Shown here piece by piece: positions 36,789 to 45,611 of a stretch of DNA of 64,000 nucleotides. Every line of letters starts with the position of its first letter. Positions within the stretch are counted from its first letter, which is position 1. A program made the position numbers and the translations under genes. The DNA lies in assembly GCF_037892425.1 (NCBI RefSeq), contig NZ_JBBKTT010000001.1, positions 744,001-808,000 on the forward strand. Reading direction: 5' to 3'. Source of the DNA: Lacibacter sp. H375 (lineage in GTDB: Bacteria; Bacteroidota; Bacteroidia; Chitinophagales; Chitinophagaceae). The notes beneath the pieces are model-generated. The model was given only the letters and a program-made list of their open reading frames with translations, searched no databases and was not told the origin of the DNA.

Positions 36789-37535
36789 ATGAGTAACAAA
36801 CAAAAGTTAGCTATTGTAACCGGAGGTGGATCAGGATTAGGATTAGCCATTGCGAAAGCATTTACGTCAAACAACGTCAAAACAATTATTGTTGGACGTG
36901 ATGAAGAAAAATTAAAAGCAGCGAAAGCTGAGTTGGGTGAGAACGGTTTTTACAAAACCTGCGACCTGAGTGATCTTTCATCCATTCCTGCTTTGATTGA
37001 AAATATTGTTGCTGAGTTTGGACAAATTGATATTCTCGTTAACAATGCAGGCATTAATCAAAAGAAAGTATTTGAAGAAGTAACAGACGAAGAGTTTCAA
37101 CGCATTCTTACAACAAATGTAACAGCAGTGTTCAGCATCAGTCGTGAAGTAGTGAAAGATATGCTGAAAAGAAAAAGCGGATGCATCATCAACATCAGTT
37201 CAATGGCTGCACAATATGGCTTACCAAAAGTAATTGCTTACAGTGCAAGTAAAACAGCGATCGATGGAATGACAAGAGCAATGGCCGTTGAACTCAGTCC
37301 GAATGGTATTCGTGTAAACGCCATTGCACCGGGCTTTATATATAGTGCAATGACGGAGAAAGCATTGAACAGCGATCCTGAACGTAAAGCAAAAGTATTT
37401 AACCGCACACCAATGGGTCACATGGGACAACCTGAAGATATTGGCGCTGCAGCTTTATACTTGGCAAGTGATGCTGCTAAATATGTTACCGGTGTTGTGT
37501 TGCCTGTTGATGGTGGCAACAGTATAGGTTTTTGA
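36789..37535 (+). CDS. Short-chain dehydrogenase, candidate fructuronate reductase
   Basis: A 248-residue cytoplasmic SDR. The cofactor motif TGGGSGLGLAIA is at residues 11-22 and NNAG at 85-88. The catalytic Ser138, Tyr151 and Lys155 lie in ISS...YSASK, and the C-terminus ends in VDGGNSIGF. Placed between GH67 and GH115 and with uxuA in the same region, it may reduce D-fructuronate to D-mannonate, replacing classical UxuB. SDRs of the KduD/gluconate 5-dehydrogenase type are the alternative. The family is certain; the substrate is inferred. Confidence 0.88.
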   Translation: MSNKQKLAIVTGGGSGLGLAIAKAFTSNNVKTIIVGRDEEKLKAAKAELGENGFYKTCDLSDLSSIPALIENIVAEFGQIDILVNNAGINQKKVFEEVTDEEFQRILTTNVTAVFSISREVVKDMLKRKSGCIINISSMAAQYGLPKVIAYSASKTAIDGMTRAMAVELSPNGIRVNAIAPGFIYSAMTEKALNSDPERKAKVFNRTPMGHMGQPEDIGAAALYLASDAAKYVTGVVLPVDGGNSIGF

Positions 37536-37560
37536 TTTTTTGAACGAACGATTATAAACA

Positions 37561-37595
37561 AACCGGTCCTGTGTTTGCAAATGCAGAACCGGGTT
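37561..37595 (+). promoter_or_regulatory. Terminator-like hairpin directly upstream of GH115
   Basis: AACCGGT-C-CTG (37561-37571) pairs with CAG-A-ACC-G-GGTT (37584-37595), with a TTTGCAAA palindrome in the loop. A pyrimidine/T-rich run follows up to the GH115 ATG. It could reduce read-through from the upstream genes or be an RNA processing site. Confidence 0.5.
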
Positions 37596-37607
37596 GCTTC
37601 TTCTTTT

Positions 37608-40166
37608 ATGAAAAAAACGATTTTGCTTGTCGGTTTTTTTTGTGCATACATACAGTTATCGTATGCACAATTGATTGCTGAAACTGCAAGCCCTTCTTCT
37701 ATTGCATTATCCGGTGCAACAATTCTTGTAGATACCAACGATTATACTGTTGTAAAAAAGGCGGCGCATTTTTTTTCTTCCGATATGCAATCGGTTACAT
37801 TGAAAGAAAGCAGTGTAAAAAATGGAATAAGCAAATCGAATAAAACAGCTATTCTCATTGGCTCAGTTGACAGATCCTCTTTCATTAAACAACTCATCCA
37901 GCAAAAGAAAATCTCTGTTGCAGATATCAAAGGCAAATGGGAAGCTTATAAAATACTTACGGTAAAAAATCCATTCAAAGGAATTGACCAGGCGCTTGTG
38001 CTTGTGGGCAGCGACCGAAGGGGAACAGCATTTGCAGTATTTGAGTTGAGTAAACAAATTGGAGTATCGCCATGGTATTGGTGGGCAGATGTTGCTGTGC
38101 AAACAAAAAAAGAAATTTACATCAATGCAAATGCAACGATCAGCGATGCCCCAAAAGTAAAATACCGTGGCATCTTTATTAATGATGAAGCACCTGCACT
38201 CAGCAACTTGAGCAAAGAAAAATTTGGCGGCTTCAATTCGAAATTTTATGCCAAGGTGTTTGAATTAATGCTTCGATTAAAATCAAACTATATCTGGCCT
38301 GCAATGTGGGGCAATGCATTTTATGATGATGATTCACTCAATATTAAAGTAGCAGATGACTATGGCATTGTTATCGGCACATCACATCATGAACCGTTGA
38401 TGCGTGCACATGCCGAATGGGCCAGGTATGGTAAAAAACAAAAATGGAATTACGATAGTACAGAGGCAGGACTGAAAGAATTCTGGCGTGGCGGCATGCA
38501 GCGTGCATGGAACGAAAAAATTGTAAGCGTAGGTATGCGTGGCGATGGTGATGAACCGATGAGTCGTGAAACAGCAACAGCCTTACTGGAGCGTATTGTA
38601 AAAGATCAACGAAAAATTATTGCAGATGTAACCGGTAAGCCCGCAGAAAAAACTCCGCAACTCTGGGCATTGTATAAAGAAGTACAGGATTATTATGATA
38701 AAGGCATGCGTGTGCCCGATGATGTGACCTTGTTATTGTGTGATGACAACTGGGGCAATCTCCGCAAACTGCCAAAGCCAAATGAAAAACCACGCAAAGG
38801 TGGTTATGGTATTTATTATCACTTCGATTATGTGGGCGGTCCACGCAATTACAAATGGCTTAATACAAATCCGCTGCCTCGTATTTGGGAGCAGATGCAT
38901 TTGGCATACGAACACAATGTAAAAGATATCTGGATCGTGAATGTGGGCGACATCAAACCAATGGAACTTCCCATTTCGTTCTTTTTAGATTATGCATGGG
39001 ATCCAACAAAGATTGACGCTGCAGATATTCAAGCATACACAGTAAAATGGGCTGCACAGCAATTCGGAACAAAACATGCAAACACAATTGCTGAATTACT
39101 TGCGAAGTATGCAAAGTATAACAGCAGAAGAAAACCTGAAATGCTTGATGACAAAACCTACAGTTTATTCTCTGGTGAATGGGAAAATGTGGTAAATGAT
39201 TACAAGGATTTGCTGAACAAAGCGGAAGAGATCAACAACGATATACCAACCGAACAGAAAGATGCCTTCTTTCAACTGGTGCTGCATCCAATCAAAGCCT
39301 GCGCCAACCTCAATGAAATGTATTACAACGTTGCAATGAACAAAAATGCATTTAAGGAAAAGTATGAATCAACAGTTGAATATGCTGACAGAGTAAAAGA
39401 GTTGTATAAAAAAGATTCGTTGATCACCATTGAATATCATCAACTCAACAAAGGCAAATGGAACCATATGATGAGTCAAACGCATATTGGCTACACCTAT
39501 TGGCAACAACCTCCATTTAATAAGATGCCGGCAATTCAATACCTGCCTGACGGCACAACATTTAAAGATGAAATTATTTCAATTGGAAGGATACCGCAGG
39601 CAGAATATCCTGCAACTGCTAAGCCGAATAGTTTTATCGAACGCTTCGAAATAGTATCAATTGAAGCAGCGCATTTCACCAAAGCTATCAACAGTAAAAC
39701 CATTTCCTGGAAAGTATTGCCTGATCTTGGCAGAACAGGTGATGCTGTCACAACATTCCCTGTTACTGCACCAGAACAAAAACCGTCGCCTGCAACTCCG
39801 TTTCTGGAGTATGAAATTTATACTTACAGTAAAGACAGTTTTACCATTCATGCATACTTCTCTCCTTCTTTGAATTTCTTTAATACTGAGAATGGATTAC
39901 AGTATGCCATTTCAGTTGATGATGAAGCGCCGCAAATCATCAGCCTGAATAAAGAAGATAAAAACAGCATCAGCGGTATCTGGAATAAATGGGTGGGCGA
40001 AAATATCATCATCAAAACAAGTAAACACAAGATCAGCACCGCCGGTAAGCATGTAATCAAATACTGGATGGTGAACAGTGGCGTTGTGCTGCAAAAAATT
40101 GTTGCAGATTTCGGAAACATGAAACCGAGTTACCTGGGGCCGCCTGAAACAAGAATCAACAACTAA
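37608..40166 (+). CDS. GH115 alpha-1,2-glucuronidase
   Basis: An 852-residue enzyme that removes (methyl)glucuronic acid from internal xylose residues of polymeric xylan. I use the ATG at 37608, giving a clear signal peptide (MKKTILLVGFFCAYIQLSYA). The family core KYRGIFINDEAPAL, NYIWPAMWGNAF and GTSHHEPLMRAHAEW is followed by MRGDGDEPMS. A C-terminal beta-sandwich region starts about residue 640. It complements GH67, which works on oligosaccharide ends. A near-perfect LacI-type operator (37786-37799) lies inside its coding sequence near the 5' end. The next gene is GH10. Confidence 0.94.
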   Translation: MKKTILLVGFFCAYIQLSYAQLIAETASPSSIALSGATILVDTNDYTVVKKAAHFFSSDMQSVTLKESSVKNGISKSNKTAILIGSVDRSSFIKQLIQQKKISVADIKGKWEAYKILTVKNPFKGIDQALVLVGSDRRGTAFAVFELSKQIGVSPWYWWADVAVQTKKEIYINANATISDAPKVKYRGIFINDEAPALSNLSKEKFGGFNSKFYAKVFELMLRLKSNYIWPAMWGNAFYDDDSLNIKVADDYGIVIGTSHHEPLMRAHAEWARYGKKQKWNYDSTEAGLKEFWRGGMQRAWNEKIVSVGMRGDGDEPMSRETATALLERIVKDQRKIIADVTGKPAEKTPQLWALYKEVQDYYDKGMRVPDDVTLLLCDDNWGNLRKLPKPNEKPRKGGYGIYYHFDYVGGPRNYKWLNTNPLPRIWEQMHLAYEHNVKDIWIVNVGDIKPMELPISFFLDYAWDPTKIDAADIQAYTVKWAAQQFGTKHANTIAELLAKYAKYNSRRKPEMLDDKTYSLFSGEWENVVNDYKDLLNKAEEINNDIPTEQKDAFFQLVLHPIKACANLNEMYYNVAMNKNAFKEKYESTVEYADRVKELYKKDSLITIEYHQLNKGKWNHMMSQTHIGYTYWQQPPFNKMPAIQYLPDGTTFKDEIISIGRIPQAEYPATAKPNSFIERFEIVSIEAAHFTKAINSKTISWKVLPDLGRTGDAVTTFPVTAPEQKPSPATPFLEYEIYTYSKDSFTIHAYFSPSLNFFNTENGLQYAISVDDEAPQIISLNKEDKNSISGIWNKWVGENIIIKTSKHKISTAGKHVIKYWMVNSGVVLQKIVADFGNMKPSYLGPPETRINN

Positions 40167-40195
40167 ACTTTTAATTACTGATTAAAACGAGTAAT

Positions 40196-41308
40196 ATGAA
40201 ACAATTCATCTTAAAGATTACAGCAGCCGGGGCAATCCTTGCCTCCTTCTCTTATTGTGCTGGAACGAGAAACGTAACAACGAATGCTGCCTCTTTGAAG
40301 GATGCTTATAAAAATGATTTTCTTATTGGCACTGCATTGAGTTCAGGCCAGATCGAAGAGAGAGATCCAAAAGCCCATGCATTGATCGTTCAACAATTCA
40401 ATGCTATTACGCCTGAGAATATTATGAAGGCTGAGATCATTCATCCTGAATGGGACAGATATAATTTTGATCTGGCAGATAAAATTGTTGCTTACGGCAC
40501 AAAGCACAACATGAAAGTGAACGGTCATACGTTGATCTGGCACAGTCAGCTGCCACAGTTTGCAAGAAGAATAAAAGATGTTGATTCATTCAAAACATTT
40601 TTCACCAATCACATCAACACTGTTGCAAGCCGTTACAGTGGTAAGATATTTTCATGGGATGTGGTCAATGAAGCATTGAACGAAGATGGCACCATGCGCA
40701 AATCAATCTTCCTTGATAGAATGGGAGATGGTTTTGTAACCGAAGCTTTTCGACTTGCAGAAAAAGCATCACCCGGTACTGAACTTTATTACAACGATTA
40801 CAATAACGAACAACCAAAAAAACGTGAAGGCTGTCTTGCACTCGTGAAAAAAGTACAGGCTGCTGGTGTGCGCATTGATGGTGTAGGTATACAAGGTCAC
40901 TGGCATTTAGGTCGTATACCGTTCAAGGATATTGAAGAAAGCATTCTTGCTTATCATGCATTGGGTTTGAAAGTAATGATCACTGAGCTTGATATTGAAA
41001 TGCTGCCGAGAAATTTTCAGGGAGCAGATGTAGGTCAACGTCAGGCTTCTAATCCTGCATTGAATCCTTATGCCAATGGTATTCCTGATAGTTTGTTGCA
41101 ACAGCAGGCAACTGATTATGCCAACCTGTTCAAATTATTTTTAAAACACAAGGATAAAATTACACGTGTTACATTCTGGGGTGTAAACGATGGACAAAGC
41201 TGGTTAAATGGCTGGCCTGTTCCCGGTCGCACCAACTATCCACTACTGTTCGATCGTGCATTTAATCCAAAACCTGCTTTTCATTCTGTTATGGCCTTAA
41301 AGAAGTAA
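40196..41308 (+). CDS. GH10 endo-1,4-beta-xylanase
   Basis: A 370-residue xylanase with a single GH10 TIM barrel and no binding module. The signal ends in a lipobox-like FSYC with Cys21, so it is probably an anchored lipoprotein. Glu159 (WDVVNEAL) is the acid/base and Glu264 (MITELDIE) the nucleophile. HTLIWHSQLP is the family substrate-binding motif. It releases xylo-oligosaccharides and aldouronic acids for GH67. It lies 30 bases before the GPH transporter gene, in a run of xylan genes. Confidence 0.96.
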   Translation: MKQFILKITAAGAILASFSYCAGTRNVTTNAASLKDAYKNDFLIGTALSSGQIEERDPKAHALIVQQFNAITPENIMKAEIIHPEWDRYNFDLADKIVAYGTKHNMKVNGHTLIWHSQLPQFARRIKDVDSFKTFFTNHINTVASRYSGKIFSWDVVNEALNEDGTMRKSIFLDRMGDGFVTEAFRLAEKASPGTELYYNDYNNEQPKKREGCLALVKKVQAAGVRIDGVGIQGHWHLGRIPFKDIEESILAYHALGLKVMITELDIEMLPRNFQGADVGQRQASNPALNPYANGIPDSLLQQQATDYANLFKLFLKHKDKITRVTFWGVNDGQSWLNGWPVPGRTNYPLLFDRAFNPKPAFHSVMALKK

Positions 41309-41337
41309 ACTAATTGCTTGTTCATTAAAATCAAAAA

Positions 41338-42771
41338 ATGGAATCATCACAAAAATTATCAGTAAAAGAAAAAGTTGGGTATAGCTTGGGCGATCTCGCT
41401 GCCAACCTTGTATTTCAAACACTCGTAACCTACCTGGCTTATTTCTATACCGATATCTACGGGCTCGATACCAATCATGCATCGGCACTGATGTTAGTTG
41501 TAGGCTTGATTGCCGCTTTTGCATTTAATCCCATCATTGGTGCCATTGCAGACCGAACAGTTTCCAAGTGGGGAAAGTTTCGTCCATGGATCTTGTTTAC
41601 AGCTGTCCCTTTGGGTGTGATTGCATTACTTGCTTTCAGCACACCTGATTTTTCGTATAAAGGGAAAGTGATTTATGCAGTAGTTACTTACACGCTCTTG
41701 TTGTTATTGTATGCTGCCAACAATCTTCCTTACTCTGCATTGAGTGGTGTGATCACCGGCGATATGAAAGAACGCAACAGTTTATCAGCCTATCGATTTG
41801 TAGCGGTGATGTTTGCACAGTTTTTTGTGCAGGTCTTTATGCTGCCGATTATTGTAGCAGCTGGTGGAGGCGACAAAGCCATTGGTATTGAAAAAGTAAT
41901 GACGTGGCTAGCCATCATCGGAACCGTGATGCTGCTCATTACCTTCTTTACAACCAAAGAACGCATTGTGCCAAAGCCGGAACAGAAATCAAGTTTAAAA
42001 GAGGACCTGGCTGATCTGTTTAAAAATAAGCCTTGGGTCATCATGCTTGTCCTTACTATCCTGGTGTTTATTACGCTGGCAATGAAAGGCGGTTCCTATG
42101 TTTACTATTTTAAAAACTATGTTGATAAAGCAAGATTAACCGAATTTATTACACCCATCTTAAATGGCTTTTCGAATATTGGTATCAACTTTTTTGGAGA
42201 AGATCCGGTGTCAGCAGGTTTTGGTTTGTTTAATGCAGGCGGAATTATTTTCATGATTGTTGGCATTGGTTTTTCCAAACGTCTTGCAGATAAATATGGC
42301 AAACGGGATGTATTTGGTGTGGCACTGGTGATTTCAACCTTGTTTATCTTTCTATTTTATTTCTTCTCATCAACCTCAGTTGAGTTGATGTTTGGTTCAC
42401 AAATTTTGCATGGCTTTTTCTATGGCATCACGATTCCACTACTATGGGCCATGATCGCCGATGTGGCCGACTACAGCGAATGGAAAAACAACCGCCGTGC
42501 AACGGCCATTATTTTCTCTGCTATGATGGTTGGATTGAAAACAGGATTAAGTGTTGGCAATGCACTACTGACATGGATATTGGGACTCTTTGATTATGCT
42601 GCCAACAGTGAAACGGCGCAAACAGCAACAGCAATAGAAGGAACCAAACTTTTAGTGAGCGTATTCCCATCGATTCCTTTTTTGCTTGGAGCAGGCTTGC
42701 TATTTCTTTATGAGATCAACAAGAAGATGGAAACACAAATTGAAAACGATTTAAAACAGAGACGTTCATAG
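41338..42771 (+). CDS. GPH-family sugar:cation symporter (XynP/XynB-like)
   Basis: A 477-residue inner-membrane transporter of the glycoside-pentoside-hexuronide family, with about 12 membrane segments. Family features are SLGDLAANLVFQTLVTYLAYFYTD at the start, the loop IADRTVSKWGKFRPW at about residues 78-92, ITGDMKERNSLSAYR, and DVADYSEWKNNRR near the end. It likely imports xylo-oligosaccharides or xylosides from the periplasm. The next gene encodes a cytoplasmic GH43, which would then cut the imported sugars. The family is sure and the substrate is inferred. Confidence 0.92.
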   Translation: MESSQKLSVKEKVGYSLGDLAANLVFQTLVTYLAYFYTDIYGLDTNHASALMLVVGLIAAFAFNPIIGAIADRTVSKWGKFRPWILFTAVPLGVIALLAFSTPDFSYKGKVIYAVVTYTLLLLLYAANNLPYSALSGVITGDMKERNSLSAYRFVAVMFAQFFVQVFMLPIIVAAGGGDKAIGIEKVMTWLAIIGTVMLLITFFTTKERIVPKPEQKSSLKEDLADLFKNKPWVIMLVLTILVFITLAMKGGSYVYYFKNYVDKARLTEFITPILNGFSNIGINFFGEDPVSAGFGLFNAGGIIFMIVGIGFSKRLADKYGKRDVFGVALVISTLFIFLFYFFSSTSVELMFGSQILHGFFYGITIPLLWAMIADVADYSEWKNNRRATAIIFSAMMVGLKTGLSVGNALLTWILGLFDYAANSETAQTATAIEGTKLLVSVFPSIPFLLGAGLLFLYEINKKMETQIENDLKQRRS

Positions 42772-42783
42772 ATTTTAAAACAC

Positions 42784-42803
42784 GTCAGACGAGGGTGTCA
42801 GAC
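42784..42803. repeat. Short direct repeat GTCAGAC x2 between the symporter and GH43 genes
   Basis: GTCAGAC occurs at 42784-42790 and 42797-42803, with a 6-base spacer. It is short and may be chance, or part of a dispersed repeat. Confidence 0.4.
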
Positions 42804-42819
42804 AATCAAAAATTATTTT

Positions 42820-43857
42820 ATGCCTGAAGACAGTATAGCACATATCGACTTTGATGCATTAAACAGCAAAGCAATTTCGCAACCATTGGTGAAACATATT
42901 TACACAGCCGATCCATCGGCACATGTGTTCAATGGAAAAATTTATATCTATCCATCGCATGATGTTGATGCGGGTGATGCATTTGATGATCTCGGAAGCC
43001 ATTTCGCAATGGAAGATTATCATGTTCTTTCCATGGATTCACCAACAAGCGAAGCCGCTGATAACGGTGTTGCATTGCATGTAAACGATGTGCCTTGGGC
43101 TGCAAAACAAATGTGGGCACCGGATGCTGCAGAAAAAAATGGCAACTATTACCTCTTCTTTCCTGCAAAAGATCATGAGGGTATTTTCAAAATTGGTGTG
43201 GCTGTAAGTGATTCACCTGTTGGGCCGTTTACGCCACAACCGGAAGCAATCAAAAACAGTTTCTCCATTGACCCTGCTGTGTTTAAAGATGATGATGGAA
43301 GTTATTATATGTACTTCGGTGGTATCTGGGGTGGGCAGTTGCAGCGTTGGCGTACCGGAAAGTTTAATGCTGATCAACCGGAAAGCCCGGTTGCATTTTT
43401 ACCGCAAGCAAATGAACCTGCATTGTGTCCCAAGGTTGCAAAGCTTACTGATGATTTACTGGAGTTTGCTGAAGATGTAAAAGATATTTTGATCACCGAC
43501 GAAAACGGTCAACCGCTTTTACAAGGCGATACCGATCGACGTTTTTTTGAAGCAAGCTGGGTACATAAGTACAACGGCAAATATTATTTCTCTTATTCAA
43601 CAGGTGACACACATTACCTCTGTTATGCCATTGGCGATAATCCTTATGGTCCGTTCCAATATGCAGGACGGATATTAGAACCTGTTGTGGGCTGGACATC
43701 ACATCATTCGATCTGTGCATTTGAAAACAAATGGTATTTGTTTTATCACGACAGCAGTTTGAGTAAAGGCGTTACACATTTACGCAGTGTGAAAGTGACC
43801 GAGCTTATGCATGACGAAAATGGTTTCATCAAAACAATTAAGCCTTACAACGATTAA
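42820..43857 (+). CDS. GH43 beta-xylosidase, cytoplasmic
   Basis: A 345-residue five-bladed-propeller enzyme. No signal peptide is present, so it acts on imported xylo-oligosaccharides or arabinosylated ones. The three acidic catalytic residues are Asp31 (TADPSAHVF, base), Asp151 (SIDPAVF, pKa modulator) and Glu244 (RFFEASWVHK, acid). The protein is short, close to GH43 subfamily 1, which contains beta-xylosidases. It follows the GPH symporter by 48 bases and precedes another GH43 by 13 bases, so all are probably one transcript. Confidence 0.92.
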   Translation: MPEDSIAHIDFDALNSKAISQPLVKHIYTADPSAHVFNGKIYIYPSHDVDAGDAFDDLGSHFAMEDYHVLSMDSPTSEAADNGVALHVNDVPWAAKQMWAPDAAEKNGNYYLFFPAKDHEGIFKIGVAVSDSPVGPFTPQPEAIKNSFSIDPAVFKDDDGSYYMYFGGIWGGQLQRWRTGKFNADQPESPVAFLPQANEPALCPKVAKLTDDLLEFAEDVKDILITDENGQPLLQGDTDRRFFEASWVHKYNGKYYFSYSTGDTHYLCYAIGDNPYGPFQYAGRILEPVVGWTSHHSICAFENKWYLFYHDSSLSKGVTHLRSVKVTELMHDENGFIKTIKPYND

Positions 43858-43870
43858 ATAATAAAATCAG

Positions 43871-45538
43871 ATGACGAAATTTCTCTTAACCCTTTCTTTT
43901 GCAATTGTGATGTTTTTTACAAACGCACAAACCTTTAACAATCCCATACTCGCAGGGTTCTATCCTGATCCAAGTATTTGCAGAGTGGGAAATGATTATT
44001 ATGTAACCACTTCTACGTTTGCCTATTTTCCCGGTCTGCCGATTTTTCACAGCACAGATCTGGTGAACTGGAAACAGATCGGCAACGCCATGGATCGTGA
44101 AGAGCAATTGGATCAAACCAATGCAGGTGTATCAAGAGGTTTGTTTGCTCCAACCATTCGCTACCACAAAGGAACGTTTTACATTCTTTGTACATTGATC
44201 GATAAGAAAGGAAATTTCATCATCACTGCAAAAGATCCCAAAGGTCCATGGAGCAATCCTATCTGGTTACCGCAGGTACGTGGCATTGATCCATCGATTG
44301 ATTTTGTTGATGACAAAGCCTATGTTGTTTACAACAACGATGCACCTGATAACAAACCATTGTACAATGGTCATCGCACCATCCGTATGTATGAATTTGA
44401 TATTGATGCAATGAAGGTTGTGGGTGAAGAAATTTTATTGGTTAATGGCGGAACCGATCTTTCAAAAAAACCAATCTGGATCGAAGCGCCGCATATTTTC
44501 AAGAAAGATGATTGGTATTATTTGATTTGTGCAGAAGGCGGTACAGGATACAATCATACAGAAGTTGTATTCAGAAGTAAATCGGTGAAAGGGCCGTATG
44601 TTTCATATGAGAAGAATCCGATTCTTACACAAAAGCATTTAGATAAAAAACGACCTAATCCTATCACAACAACCGGTCATGCTGATTTTGTAGAAACACC
44701 CGATGGAAAATGGTTCGCTGTGTTTCTTGCCTGTCGTCCTTACGATGATGATTTTTATACAACCGGTCGTGAAACTTTTTTGTTACCTATTGAATGGAAA
44801 GACGGCTGGCCGCATATATTGGAAGGTGATGCAACAGTGCCCTATACCTTGCCTGTTCCCCTACCTGCCCTCACCAAAAAAGTAGATAACCCTTTCGGAG
44901 GTAACGTTACATTCAGAGACGATTTCAAGAATGATCAATTTGATTTCCGCTATCTCTTCTTACGAAATCCTGAAAAAGATGTATACAGTTTAACAGCAAA
45001 AAAAGGATCGCTGCAATTAGCTCTACGTCCGCAAACTGCTACAGAACGGAAAAGTCCTTCTTTCCTCGGCTACCGTCAGAATAATCTGAAAGGATCTGCT
45101 TCAACCTGCATCAATTTTACACCTGCATCAGAAAAAGAAAAAGCAGGCATGCTGATTTTCCAGAGTGAGAACTTCTATTACTTCCTCTGCAAATCTGTTG
45201 AAAACGGAGAGCCCGTTGTTCAGTTATTCAAATCGCCTGCAAGAGGTAAAACAGAAGCTGAACTGCTGGCATCACAAAAATTAACTTCATCAAAAGAACT
45301 GTTTTTAAAAATTGAAGCAAGATCTGACACTTACGCTTTCTTTTTTGGAGAAAAGAAAAACCAATGGAAACTGTTGAAAGAAGGAGTTGATGGATCGTTC
45401 CTTACAACAAAAGTTGCAGGTGGATTTGTGGGCAGTCTCTTTGCATTGTATGGGACTTCCAACGGTGCTCCCACATCATCTGTGGCCGTTTACGATTGGT
45501 TTGAGTATAAAGGAAACGATGACGCTTTTAAAAAATAA
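43871..45538 (+). CDS. GH43 beta-xylosidase/arabinofuranosidase with C-terminal beta-sandwich, exported
   Basis: A 555-residue exported enzyme with a signal peptide (MTKFLLTLSFAIVMFFTNA). The propeller holds Asp33 (YPDPSI), Asp140 (GIDPSIDF) and Glu205 (IEAPHIF). A C-terminal concanavalin-like domain (about 345-550, with FRDDFKNDQFDFRYLF) is of the GH43_C2 type that completes the active site in related xylosidases. It probably removes xylose or arabinose in the periplasm. It is 13 bases downstream of the cytoplasmic GH43. Confidence 0.92.
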   Translation: MTKFLLTLSFAIVMFFTNAQTFNNPILAGFYPDPSICRVGNDYYVTTSTFAYFPGLPIFHSTDLVNWKQIGNAMDREEQLDQTNAGVSRGLFAPTIRYHKGTFYILCTLIDKKGNFIITAKDPKGPWSNPIWLPQVRGIDPSIDFVDDKAYVVYNNDAPDNKPLYNGHRTIRMYEFDIDAMKVVGEEILLVNGGTDLSKKPIWIEAPHIFKKDDWYYLICAEGGTGYNHTEVVFRSKSVKGPYVSYEKNPILTQKHLDKKRPNPITTTGHADFVETPDGKWFAVFLACRPYDDDFYTTGRETFLLPIEWKDGWPHILEGDATVPYTLPVPLPALTKKVDNPFGGNVTFRDDFKNDQFDFRYLFLRNPEKDVYSLTAKKGSLQLALRPQTATERKSPSFLGYRQNNLKGSASTCINFTPASEKEKAGMLIFQSENFYYFLCKSVENGEPVVQLFKSPARGKTEAELLASQKLTSSKELFLKIEARSDTYAFFFGEKKNQWKLLKEGVDGSFLTTKVAGGFVGSLFALYGTSNGAPTSSVAVYDWFEYKGNDDAFKK

Positions 45539-45611
45539 AAAAGCATAATTTGTATAGATACGATATCATTTATCGCATAACGACATTAAATTAAGATCAA
45601 ACTATAATTCG

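Noticed and set aside
37575-37607. Upstream TTG start for GH115
   Set aside because: It lies inside a hairpin, and the ATG at 37608 gives a clean signal peptide.
42784-42803. GTCAGAC direct repeat as an attachment site
   Set aside because: Seven bases are too few and no integrase or tRNA is near.
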